Source: Bog-756 sp963778165 | GTDB lineage: Bacteria > Actinomycetota > Acidimicrobiia > Acidimicrobiales > RAAP-2 | Reading direction: 5' to 3' | Assembly (NCBI GenBank): GCA_963778165.1 | Contig: CAVZTE010000005.1 | Coordinates: forward strand, 806,001 to 870,000 | Length of the DNA stretch: 64,000 nt | In this document: in pieces, positions 34,940 to 43,427 of the stretch | How positions within the stretch are numbered: position 1 is the stretch's first letter | Layout of the letters: the number at the start of each line of letters is the position of its first letter | Translations under genes and position numbers: made by a program | The notes under the pieces: generated by a model | Databases searched by the model: none | The model's input: only the letters and a program-made list of their open reading frames with translations | Told to the model about the DNA's origin: nothing

Positions 34940-36186
34940 GGAATCTCCACCGTGACGCTGGTCGGCCCCCCAGTGGGGCTCACCACCTGCATCCGCCCAC
35001 CCAGGGCGATGACCCGATCGGACAGGCCGGACAGACCGTTCCCACGAGAGGCGTCGGCGCCACCGTCGCCGTCGTCGCGAATCTCGATGACCAGATTGTC
35101 GTTCCGGACCACGACCGAGAGGTCAACCTGTGTCGCTCGAGCGTGCTTGGCCACATTGGTCAACGCCTCCGCCACCACGAAGTATGCGCCACTCTCCACT
35201 GGCGCCTCGAGCCGGGTCGGCACGTCGACAGTGAGCGACACCGGCACCGGACATCGGGTGATCACCGCCGATAGCGCCGCATCGAGGCCACGGTCAGTGA
35301 GTACTGCCGGGTGGATGCCGCGGGCCAGGTTCCGCAGCTCCGCCAGTGCCGCCTTTGCTTCCTCATGGGCTTCATCCACCAACTGGCGGGCCCGTTCGGG
35401 CTCGGTGTCGAACCGTTCCCGCGCCCGCCCCAGGTCCATGGCCAACGCCACCAATCGTTGTTGGGCTCCGTCGTGCAGGTCCCGCTCAATCCGGTGCCGC
35501 TCGGCCTCCGCACTACTGACGGCGCTGGTTCGGCTGATCTCCAGTTCGTCGACCCGTCGGGCCAGGTCCGACTTCTGGCGAGGACCGAGCAGCCACCTCA
35601 CCATCATCCGGTCGATAGCTGCGAGCCCCATCGTTGCCTGGGGAGCCAACACCAAGAGGACGAGGACGCCGATGAGGAGGGCACCGGTTGCTCCCGAGTC
35701 CAAGTGGACATGGACAAGCCCGAAGTCGGCGTAGTGACCGGGCAGGTGGGTTACATAGGCGGGGAGGGCGACCAACACCACTGCCCCGGTCCAGAGCGAC
35801 AGGACTACCAAGCCCAGGGCGGCCTGAATCGGAAGTCCGAGTGACAGATAGCCGATCTCCCGCCAGCGACTGCCGCTGGTCAGTAGTTGGCGAAGCTTGC
35901 TCCACCAGTTCCCCGGCACCATCGGAGCATGCGGATTGGCCAGGTTGATGCCCAGCAACGCCGCCGCCCGAGACCGTTCCATCCGGCCGAGTTGAGCAGC
36001 AAGGAGGAAGGTGAGAGCGACCAAGGGCACGGCCACCACAAAGGTCAGCGCGAAGCCGACGCTCAGCGCCACCAGCACCGTGACCACGACCCCCAGGACA
36101 ATTCCCAGCGGAAAGTCCAGCGCCTGCCAGGCCAGCGATCGCCAGAGGGCCATGCCCCGCCAGGGCCGAACGAGAAATCCGATCAC
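34927..36186 (-). CDS. NarL-type sensor histidine kinase (HisKA_3)
   Basis: 419 residues. The N-terminal sensor has several transmembrane helices (two before 66, two or three between 110 and 195) with a PspC/DUF-like membrane layout. HisKA_3 dimerisation helix ERHRIERDLHDGAQQRLVALAM carries the phosphorylated His238. The HATPase_c domain shows EALTNVAKHARA (N box) and IRDDGDGGADASRGNGLSGLSDRV (G1/G2). It autophosphorylates and passes phosphate to the neighbouring regulator. With little extracellular sequence, it probably senses a membrane or intramembrane signal. Confidence 0.93.
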   Translation of the reverse strand: MIGFLVRPWRGMALWRSLAWQALDFPLGIVLGVVVTVLVALSVGFALTFVVAVPLVALTFLLAAQLGRMERSRAAALLGINLANPHAPMVPGNWWSKLRQLLTSGSRWREIGYLSLGLPIQAALGLVVLSLWTGAVVLVALPAYVTHLPGHYADFGLVHVHLDSGATGALLIGVLVLLVLAPQATMGLAAIDRMMVRWLLGPRQKSDLARRVDELEISRTSAVSSAEAERHRIERDLHDGAQQRLVALAMDLGRARERFDTEPERARQLVDEAHEEAKAALAELRNLARGIHPAVLTDRGLDAALSAVITRCPVPVSLTVDVPTRLEAPVESGAYFVVAEALTNVAKHARATQVDLSVVVRNDNLVIEIRDDGDGGADASRGNGLSGLSDRVIALGGRMQVVSPTGGPTSVTVEIPCGS

Positions 36187-36561
36187 GATCTCTCCTCTGG
36201 CAACGATAGGTCCCCCATCCGCACAGCAATCTGGCCCGGACGGTGGTGGCGATTGATGAGGGTCAGACCACGAAGGAGCACGTTGCCAGCCTACGAAGGT
36301 GGGACGCCCCGGTCACTGGAGGCTACTGGTGTTTCGGCCAGCGGGTTTTCCCCACCATTCCCACTCTGTGGATCCAGATCGACGGGCGCGCGCAGTCACC
36401 TTTCGTTCTGGGAGAGCCTGCACCCTCTGCTCGGCTCACCGTTCGATGACCCGGTCCTCGCTCTCGTCAGGTAGCGAAGGAGTCGATCGGAGCTGCTCCG
36501 ACGGGGCGCCAGTGTGTCGGAGACCAGCTCTCCGCCAGACTGGCGAAACACCCTCGTCTTC
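36187..36561. other. Intergenic region with inverted repeats
   Basis: 375 bases downstream of the YGSMGG-repeat gene and upstream of the histidine kinase operon. TCGGAG-CTG-CTCCGA (36487-36501) is a perfect small palindrome, and GGAGA...TCTCC (36519-36533 region) could form a second hairpin. These may end the repeat-protein transcript; the operon promoter should also be here but is not obvious. Confidence 0.4.
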
Positions 36562-38667
36562 TCAGCCGATGCCGACCACCGGCTTATTCAGTGGCTTGCC
36601 ACCCATCGATCCGTAGAAGACGGCATCGCCGAACGAGAAGATGCCTCCGTCTGCGGCTACCAGGTTGTAGCCCCCGTTGTCGGGGGTCACCTGCATGCCG
36701 ACCACCGGTTGGTTGAGCTGGATGCCACCCATGGAGCCGTCGTAGTGAGCGGTTCCGAAGGTGAAGATGCCTCCGTCTGCGGCCACCAGGTAGTAACCAC
36801 CTCCATGCGAAGCTTCCGCTCCCCCGACGACCGGCTGGTTCAGGTGGGTCCCACCCATCGAGCCGTAGTAGTGGGCATCGCCGAAGGAGAAGACGCCCCC
36901 GTCAGCGGCGAATAGATTGTAGCCCTTCCCGTCCGGGCTCACTGCTCCCCCGACGATAGGTGCGTTGAGGGGCGATCCTCCCATGGACCCGTAGAAGGGG
37001 GCGTCACCGAAGGCAAAGACGCCACCGTCGGAGGCAAAGAGGTAGTAGCCCTTGCCGTCCGGAGTTGCGGCCATTCCCACGATGGGTGCGTTCAACGGGG
37101 TGCCACCCATCGAGCCGTAGTACTGGGCCGTCCCGAAGTTGAAGATCCCGCCATCGGAAGCCACCTCCCAATATCCGGGCGACAACGGTGTCGAGGCTAC
37201 TCCGACCACCGGCTTGTTCAGGGGAGTCCCGCCCATCGAGCCGTAGAAGCCGAAAGCTCCGAATGTGAAGACGCCACCATCGGAGGCCACCTCTCGGTAT
37301 CCCCCCAGGTTCCCCCCGATCTGGTCGGCTGGCGAAGGGTCGCTGATACGGACCACTTCACCGCCGAAATTGACCCCGGGGGGCAGATTGGGGTCAGCTG
37401 AGCCCTGCAGAACCGACCAGTTGGTGGCATAGACCGACCCATCCCCGGCGACGGCGATCCCACCGGGGTAAACGAGGCCCGTACTGGCCAGCACGGTCCG
37501 GCTGCCATCGGCATTCACCCGGATCAGGGCACCCGAAGTGGGCAACCCGCCTGGACTGGGATCGGCAAAGCCCGCCTGGTCCATCTCCAGCACCAGGAGC
37601 CGACCGGCCTGATCGAAGGCGATGTCACCGATCATGGTGAACCCCGACTGGTACTGGGTCAGCTGGCCGTTCGAGTAGCGGTAGACGCTGGCCGCGCCCT
37701 TGTCGTTGGGCGCGCCGCCGAGCTCACTGATGTAGAGGGCGCCGTCAGGACCCACAGCCAACGAGGTTGGCACCGGTTGCATCATCTCCTGAGTGGCCGT
37801 GGCGGGTTGCCCCGCTCCGCAGGTGTTGGCCGCAATGGTCTCCGGCACCAGGGGCAGAACAGCCAGCGTGCTGAGGGTGCCGTTCTTGTACAGCAGCACA
37901 TCGTTGCCGGCAGCGTCGGCGATGGCCAAGCCCCCGTCGTAAGGGGTGACGCCGTAGGGGTCCGAATCGATGGGTGGTTCGTTCAGGCAGCTGAGTCCGG
38001 GGTGGACCGTGCCTTCCCCGTGGTCGGGGTTGTGGGCAGCCTCATACTGTCCGAGGTTGGCCTCGGCCGTCGGCGACCCACCGCTGATCGGTGCGGAAAG
38101 GAGGTTGCCGAGGAGTGCCCCCGCCGACCCGTAGGTCTGGTCACCGGTGACACTGTTGATGGCGGAGTTCTGGATGAGGAACTGGATCTGGCCGTTTACC
38201 ACCGTGATACCCGAAGGTCCCGAAGCGCCGGGGCCGTTGCTGGGGCCATTGTTGATCGAGGGCAGATCCCCCACCACCGTCGTCACGTGGCCGCTGGGCG
38301 TCACGCTGGCGATGGCGCCCGACGGGTTGGCGCATGCCGGCTCGGCGCCGGTATTGCAACCTGCGGGCACGGTATTCAGGCCGGCCTCGGTCACCAGCAG
38401 GTCGCCGTTCGGTCCCACGGTGATCTTGCGCGGCTGGTTGAGGCCCGTGGCCACCACTTGGACATTGGCGGGTAACGTGCGCGGGGAGGCAGACCGGGCT
38501 TGGCGGGCGCCTGCCGACAGGCTGACATGACCGAACAGCCCCGAGCCGGTGCTTGCGTTCGGCGCCGCCGTTGCGGCCGTTGCCATGGTCGGGATGACGA
38601 GCGCCGAAGCTCCCACCACACCGACAAGCACGGTGAGCCACCGACGGGTTCTGGTTCTTCCGCTCAT
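36562..38667 (-). CDS. Secreted protein: Vgb/ScyD-like propeller plus six YGSMGG repeats
   Basis: 701 residues from the ATG at 38667, which has AGGAGG ten bases upstream; the longer open frame upstream is not coding in style. A signal peptide (RWLTVLVGVVGASALVIPTMATAATAA) precedes a ~380-residue NHL/ScyD-like beta-propeller (LNQPRKITVGPNGDLLVTEAG, PTSLAVGPDGALYISELGG, YPGGIAVAGDGSVYATNW). The last ~250 residues are six 42-residue repeats of the form Y-x4-DGG[VI]F-x-FG-x5-YGSMGG-x2-LN-x-P-[VI]VG. No sortase or lipid anchor is visible. These repeats are frequent in secreted proteins of Acidimicrobiia-like actinobacteria; function unknown, surface binding likely. Confidence 0.85.
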   Translation of the reverse strand: MSGRTRTRRWLTVLVGVVGASALVIPTMATAATAAPNASTGSGLFGHVSLSAGARQARSASPRTLPANVQVVATGLNQPRKITVGPNGDLLVTEAGLNTVPAGCNTGAEPACANPSGAIASVTPSGHVTTVVGDLPSINNGPSNGPGASGPSGITVVNGQIQFLIQNSAINSVTGDQTYGSAGALLGNLLSAPISGGSPTAEANLGQYEAAHNPDHGEGTVHPGLSCLNEPPIDSDPYGVTPYDGGLAIADAAGNDVLLYKNGTLSTLAVLPLVPETIAANTCGAGQPATATQEMMQPVPTSLAVGPDGALYISELGGAPNDKGAASVYRYSNGQLTQYQSGFTMIGDIAFDQAGRLLVLEMDQAGFADPSPGGLPTSGALIRVNADGSRTVLASTGLVYPGGIAVAGDGSVYATNWSVLQGSADPNLPPGVNFGGEVVRISDPSPADQIGGNLGGYREVASDGGVFTFGAFGFYGSMGGTPLNKPVVGVASTPLSPGYWEVASDGGIFNFGTAQYYGSMGGTPLNAPIVGMAATPDGKGYYLFASDGGVFAFGDAPFYGSMGGSPLNAPIVGGAVSPDGKGYNLFAADGGVFSFGDAHYYGSMGGTHLNQPVVGGAEASHGGGYYLVAADGGIFTFGTAHYDGSMGGIQLNQPVVGMQVTPDNGGYNLVAADGGIFSFGDAVFYGSMGGKPLNKPVVGIG

Positions 38668-39085
38668 GAAAGCGCCTCCTGATTCCATTGATCCTGGGAT
38701 CTCCTCCTGGCCCTTGTTCCTGATCACGGCCCGACCAACCGTCGCCTTGTTCGCTGGTGGACCGCCCGCCACCAAGCATTGGTGTGCCCTCGTCGAGCAC
38801 CCCCCGGATTGTATAAAGAACGCTCCGGGTGTGCAGAAAATTCTGTCCCTCTGGACACCCTCCCGGTCCGTCCACTGAGCCGGGAGGCCACATAGGCCCA
38901 ATCCAAGTATCATGTCGCCCTTCAGCACCAGCCGGGCGCCTTCGACAGACTCGGCCGGACCATTGGGGCCAACCCGCTCACCCGGGGAGGCGGTTGCCGG
39001 CCTCCCTCGGGTGGGGCGATCTCCACGGGTGGAGGTTCGACGGGGCACTCGATGGGCTTCATTCGCTACTTCTTGGGGAACGATC
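38668..39085. other. Divergent intergenic region with possible promoter
   Basis: 418 bases between divergent genes. On the minus strand TTATAC at 38811-38816 resembles a -10 box for the YGSMGG-repeat gene, giving a ~140-base leader; the -35 (TTTCTG, 17 bases away) is weak. The plus-strand half (38880-39085) has an open frame continuing into the next gene but no credible start. Confidence 0.4.
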
Positions 39086-40018
39086 TTGAAAATCGCCATT
39101 GTGGGAACCGGTGCCATGGGTTCGGTCTATGCCGGCCTCCTCGGCAAGGCCGGACACGAAGTCTGGGCCATCGACACGTGGCAGGACCATATCGATGCCA
39201 TAGACACCACGGGTCTGTTGGTTTCCGGCGCCAGCGGCACGTACGTCGTCGACAATTTGAACGTCGGACGCGTTCCGGCCGATGCCGGTCCGTGCGACGT
39301 GTGGGTGATCGCCACCAAAGCTGCAGCCGTCGAGGAGGTGGCCAGGGAGATCGCTCCGCTGCTCCGGCCCGAGAGTGTGGTGATGGCCTTCCAAAATGGC
39401 CTCGGCGCCGGTGAACGGGTGGCAAACCACATAGCACCGGAACACATCCTGATAGGCATCGCCGAGGGATTCGGGTCGTCGATCCCCGAGCCGGGACATG
39501 TGCACCACGAAGGTATGCGCCTCATACGCCTCGGCGAGATGGACGGAGGCATGACGGACCGTCTGAAGGCCATTGAACAGGCGTGGGGAAACGCCGGCTT
39601 CAACGTCCGGGCCTTTGCCGATGTGAACCTGATGGTTTGGGAGAAGTTCCTCTGCAATGTCACGCTCAGCGCTCCCTGTGCGGCTTTCGACGTCACCGTC
39701 GGGGAGCTGATGTCGAACGACGAATCGTGGAGGGTGGCGCTGGCCTGTACGTCTGAGGCCTACCGAGTGGCTATGACCATGGGGGTCCGGTTCCCGTTCG
39801 ACGACCCGTTGCAGTACGTTTCGGATTTCGCCGCCACCATTCCGAACGCCAGCCCTTCGATGCGACTCGACCACCTGGCGTGCCGACGTTCAGAGATCGA
39901 CGTCATCAACGGCCAGGTCGTCACCCTCAGCCGCCGTTTCGGGCTTGAGGCGCCGTACAACGAGACGCTTTGTGCCATCCTGCGTCAGCGCGAGGCCAGG
40001 TTCCCGGAGACTCGCTGA
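39086..40018 (+). CDS. Ketopantoate reductase-family protein
   Basis: 310 residues from TTG 39086, which puts the NAD(P)-binding loop at the very start: KIAIVGTGAMGSVYAGLL (GxGxMG). The family pattern continues with DVWVIATKAAAVEEVAREIAPLL, MAFQNGLGAGERVANH, VWEKFLCNVTLSAPCAAF (catalytic Lys) and SMRLDHLACRRSEIDVINGQVV (substrate-binding Ser/Asp, Glu). ApbA/PanE enzymes reduce ketopantoate to pantoate, but many such homologues act on other 2-keto acids; no pantothenate genes are nearby. The frame is also open further upstream, without a suitable start codon. Confidence 0.85.
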   Translation: MKIAIVGTGAMGSVYAGLLGKAGHEVWAIDTWQDHIDAIDTTGLLVSGASGTYVVDNLNVGRVPADAGPCDVWVIATKAAAVEEVAREIAPLLRPESVVMAFQNGLGAGERVANHIAPEHILIGIAEGFGSSIPEPGHVHHEGMRLIRLGEMDGGMTDRLKAIEQAWGNAGFNVRAFADVNLMVWEKFLCNVTLSAPCAAFDVTVGELMSNDESWRVALACTSEAYRVAMTMGVRFPFDDPLQYVSDFAATIPNASPSMRLDHLACRRSEIDVINGQVVTLSRRFGLEAPYNETLCAILRQREARFPETR

Positions 40019-40146
40019 CCGCCGGCTACGGGACCGGGAACACCCGCGGCTCCGACAGCTGGGTCCGGTCGATACGTTCGGCGGCCTCGATGGAGGGCTG
40101 TCCCTGCGACAGCCCACGTGGACTGAAGCCCGAGTAGCGTGAGGAG

Positions 40147-42513
40147 ATGGATGGCGGGTCCGTAGCAGGCGCGCCCGGGGTTGAGTCGACGCCCGGGTCA
40201 TCCCCCACGACACGGGGCCATGAAGCCCCCGGGCGTCGCTGGGTCTTCGACGTACTCGGACTCGGATGGGTTGTGGCCGCGGCGATCGCCGTCCTGACCC
40301 CGGCCCTGGTCCATGGCAGCGCGCTGGGTCCTTACAAATTGTCGTTGAACCACGGACTGACCCATCAATCCAGGACCCTGATACACACCATCACTGATAC
40401 GTCTGATCAGATCTCTCAGCTGATTCCCTGGACTGCACTCGGGTGGACGCAGGTCCACCAAGGTCATCTGCCGCTGTGGAACCCCTACAGCGCTCTCGGA
40501 ATGCCACTGGCATTCAACTGGAACTCGGCGACGTTCAGCCTTCCCGCGTTGGTGGGCTATCTGTTCCCCCTTCGGCTGGCTTACACGTCTCAGATTCTCA
40601 CCACGCTGATCGTGGCCGGCACCGGTGGTTATCTCTTCGCCAGGCTCCTGAAGATGGGCGCCCTGGCAGCCACCCTGGTGGGAACGGCCTTTGAGCTCAG
40701 TGGCGCCCTGATGGCGTTTCTGGGCTGGCCCATCGCCTCCGTGCTCTCGTGGACCGGATGGCTGTTCGCCGGCGTCATCCTCATCGTGGGCCAGAGGCAT
40801 CGTGCCCGCCACGTAGCGTTCTTCGCCGTGGCGTTGGCCCTTGCCATCTACGCGGGACAACCGGACGCCTTGGTCCTTCTGGTCCTGGGGGCCGTGGTGT
40901 TCTCCGTGGCCTTGCTGGTCATGCGGATCCCCGCGCTGGGAGGTTCCGGACCGATCCTGCGTCCGTTCATCGACCTCGTCGTGGCCTCCGTGGCCGGATT
41001 CGCCCTGGCCGCCCCGCTGGCCTTGCCCGGCTACCAAGTGATCAGCCGATCAGTCATCAGTGTCGAACGGGGGGCGTACGGGCTCCACTCGGCTTACCCC
41101 TTGTCGAGGCTCGGGGAGCTGGCCTTCCCCGGGCTCGACGGCCATCGGATCACCGGTGAGGCCGCCTATCTGAGCTTGATCGTGGTGATCCTGGCTGTGA
41201 CTTCCATCGGGCTCGGTCTGCGCCGACCTGAAGTGGCCGCCCTGGTCGCCGTGGCGTTGATCTTGGGAGCCATTGGTTTCGTCGATCCCGTAGCTGACGG
41301 GTTGAACGCCATTCCCCACCTTCAGTCCGTCAAGTGGGCCAGGGCCGCAGTCCCGACGGTGTTCGCCGTCGTGGCGCTGGGTGGATTGGGCCTTGACCTC
41401 CTGCTGCGCCGATTTCGGGATCGGGCGCTGACCATCTGGCTTGGAGCCGGGTATCTGCTGGCGGCGGTGGCCCTTCTCATCTTTGCGGCGGTGGGTTCCC
41501 CCTCGGCGCCGAGGGCGGGGCGACGGGATGAGGCCCTTGTGTGGGCTGGGATTGAGGCGGCAGTCGGACTGGTAGGAGTGGGATTCCTCCTGTGGGCGCG
41601 CCGACGGGAGCGGACAGGAAGAGGACCGGGGCCGCGCCGGGCTGCCACGTACATAGCGGCATCCTGGTTGGTGTGCATTACTTCCTTCCTCGTCGCCGCC
41701 GGAGGTCCGCTGTGGTCGTCCAGCCCCGGACTGCCTTCCAAGCCGGCGGAGACCGCTCTGCAGGAGGCAGTGGGCACCTCCCTGGTGGGCTTCGGTGTGG
41801 CCAATGCGAACTTGGGCATCTGGCGAGATGTGAACGACGTGTTCGGGGTCCACGAGTTCGCCGTGATCGACGGATCGGTTCCCAGCTCGTACTTCACCTC
41901 GTGGGGGCTCGTCACCCGGAAGCCCGACGCTTCGGCGGGCTTTGAGGGCGCATTCTCGTACTCTCCGGCGATCAGGTCGGCCACCGTCGCCCGGATCTAC
42001 GGGGTGGGCTTCGTACTCGAGGATCGAGGCTCGCGGGGGCCCAGGGGCGGAGTATTCGTCAAGACCATCGGTGACGAGGACCTCTATCGGATTCCGAACT
42101 CCGGTGCGGCCACCCTCACGCCGCTCTCCCGCCACGGGGCCCTCCCTCCCGTACACGTCGTGGGGACCGTGGTCCCGGTCAGTTACCCCAGCCCCTCGTC
42201 GTGGACGATCACCACGGACGCCTCGACAGCCCAGGTACTGCGCTTGCGATTGAACAACACGCCCGGTTGGCAGGCCACCATCAACGGTCAGCCGCTCCGG
42301 CTGTCCCCGTTTGCCGACGTCATGCTTCAGGCCCGTATTCCGCCTGGTCACCACACCATCGAGTTGCACTACTGGCCGGGCTCCTTCACTGTCGGCATCG
42401 TGCTGGCCGCAATCGCCACCGTCCTCCTGGTAGTAGCGGTGGCCGTGGGAGAGGTCCGGTCACGGCGGCGACGGGGGCGCGGTCCAACCACCGAGCCCTC
42501 AGCGGCACCCTGA
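40147..42513 (+). CDS. YfhO-like multi-pass membrane protein
   Basis: 788 residues with about twelve transmembrane helices. After a Pro/Ser/Gly-rich N-terminus comes a long extracytoplasmic loop with DTSDQISQLIPWTALGWTQVHQGHLPLWNPYSALGMPLAFNWNSATFSLPALVGYLFPL, the signature of the YfhO family. The C-terminal ~240 residues form an extracellular beta domain (LRLRLNNTPGWQATINGQPLRLSPFADVMLQARIPPGHHTIELHYWPGSF) before a final helix. YfhO-like proteins are GT-C-fold, needed for glycosylation of wall polymers in some firmicutes. The glycosyl donor here is unknown. It is encoded alone. Confidence 0.83.
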   Translation: MDGGSVAGAPGVESTPGSSPTTRGHEAPGRRWVFDVLGLGWVVAAAIAVLTPALVHGSALGPYKLSLNHGLTHQSRTLIHTITDTSDQISQLIPWTALGWTQVHQGHLPLWNPYSALGMPLAFNWNSATFSLPALVGYLFPLRLAYTSQILTTLIVAGTGGYLFARLLKMGALAATLVGTAFELSGALMAFLGWPIASVLSWTGWLFAGVILIVGQRHRARHVAFFAVALALAIYAGQPDALVLLVLGAVVFSVALLVMRIPALGGSGPILRPFIDLVVASVAGFALAAPLALPGYQVISRSVISVERGAYGLHSAYPLSRLGELAFPGLDGHRITGEAAYLSLIVVILAVTSIGLGLRRPEVAALVAVALILGAIGFVDPVADGLNAIPHLQSVKWARAAVPTVFAVVALGGLGLDLLLRRFRDRALTIWLGAGYLLAAVALLIFAAVGSPSAPRAGRRDEALVWAGIEAAVGLVGVGFLLWARRRERTGRGPGPRRAATYIAASWLVCITSFLVAAGGPLWSSSPGLPSKPAETALQEAVGTSLVGFGVANANLGIWRDVNDVFGVHEFAVIDGSVPSSYFTSWGLVTRKPDASAGFEGAFSYSPAIRSATVARIYGVGFVLEDRGSRGPRGGVFVKTIGDEDLYRIPNSGAATLTPLSRHGALPPVHVVGTVVPVSYPSPSSWTITTDASTAQVLRLRLNNTPGWQATINGQPLRLSPFADVMLQARIPPGHHTIELHYWPGSFTVGIVLAAIATVLLVVAVAVGEVRSRRRRGRGPTTEPSAAP

Positions 42514-42679
42514 CCTCCTCACCCGATAGCTGGGGGTCATCCCCAGGGTTGTCGGTCCTGGCTTCCGACCTGGGAGGCCGGGGCCGCTACGGAACGTGGA
42601 AAGCCTTCCGCCGCATGGGACCCTGGTTCCTGTCGAGATCAAGGGTGATCGAGGCACCCTGGAGACCGGTCCTCAGCTC

Positions 42680-43321
42680 CTACCCTGATCCCAGCGCGGC
42701 GGGAAGGTCCCGCATGTCGTCAAAGAGCACCGCGCCGTCGAAAGCCAGATCCTCAGGCCCGGTCACACCGCCGGCGAAGGCGAACACCGTCATGCCCGCC
42801 GCCAATCCCGCCCTGACGCCGGAGACGCTGTCCTCGACGACCGCACAGCGATCCGGTGGCACGCCGAGGCGCTCGGCGGCGTAGAGGAAGACGTCGGGGG
42901 CCGGCTTTCCGTTGGCCACCTCGTCGACGCTGAAGATCCGCCCCTCGAAGCGATCGAACAGACCGGTGAGGCCCAAGGTGAACCGCATCTTGTCATGACT
43001 GCCGCTGGAGGCCACGCACGTCGGCGTGGTGATCCTGTCCAGGGCCTCGATCACACCCGGTACCGCCACCAGCTCCCGCTCGAACACCTCGTGATAGCGG
43101 GACTCGAACTCACCGTCCCAGTCGATGCTCCGACCGAGATGTCGCTCGATCTCCCGTTGCATATGGGCCGCCGACCGGCCGACGAAGCGGTCGACGATCT
43201 CCCGTTCGGTGAGGGGCCACCCCAGGCCGGCCAAGATCTTCGCCTCGGTCCGCACCGCCAGGCGCTCGCTGTCCACCAGCACCCCGTCACAGTCGAAGAT
43301 CACCAACCCGAAGGGGCGCAC
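42680..43321 (-). CDS. HAD-superfamily phosphatase (subfamily IA)
   Basis: 213 residues. Motif I is FDCDGVLVDSE (nucleophile Asp9/Asp11 region), a four-helix cap follows, motif II is CVASSGSHDK, motif III the Lys in NGKPAPDVFLYAAERLG, and motif IV VVEDSVSGVRAG. It resembles beta-phosphoglucomutase/GPH-type phosphatases that act on sugar phosphates, glycolate phosphate or similar. Substrate cannot be read. A strong hairpin separates it from the upstream Ig-repeat gene. Confidence 0.92.
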   Translation of the reverse strand: MRPFGLVIFDCDGVLVDSERLAVRTEAKILAGLGWPLTEREIVDRFVGRSAAHMQREIERHLGRSIDWDGEFESRYHEVFERELVAVPGVIEALDRITTPTCVASSGSHDKMRFTLGLTGLFDRFEGRIFSVDEVANGKPAPDVFLYAAERLGVPPDRCAVVEDSVSGVRAGLAAGMTVFAFAGGVTGPEDLAFDGAVLFDDMRDLPAALGSG

Positions 43322-43381
43322 CGGGCCAGCCTAGGGAGTTGTCGTGCCCATGAGCGGCCCCATCGGCCTCCACCGGCTCCT

Positions 43382-43409
43382 GGGCCCGGTCCGACGTTTG
43401 ACCGGGCCC
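43382..43409 (-). terminator. Strong hairpin after the Ig-repeat gene
   Basis: GGGCCCGGTC and GACCGGGCCC form a perfect 10-bp GC-rich stem over an 8-base loop, 18 bases past the stop of the Ig-repeat gene on the minus strand. There is no U-tract; U-less hairpin terminators are common in actinobacteria. Confidence 0.6.
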
Positions 43410-43427
43410 ACGGGACGCTCCCCCGGA

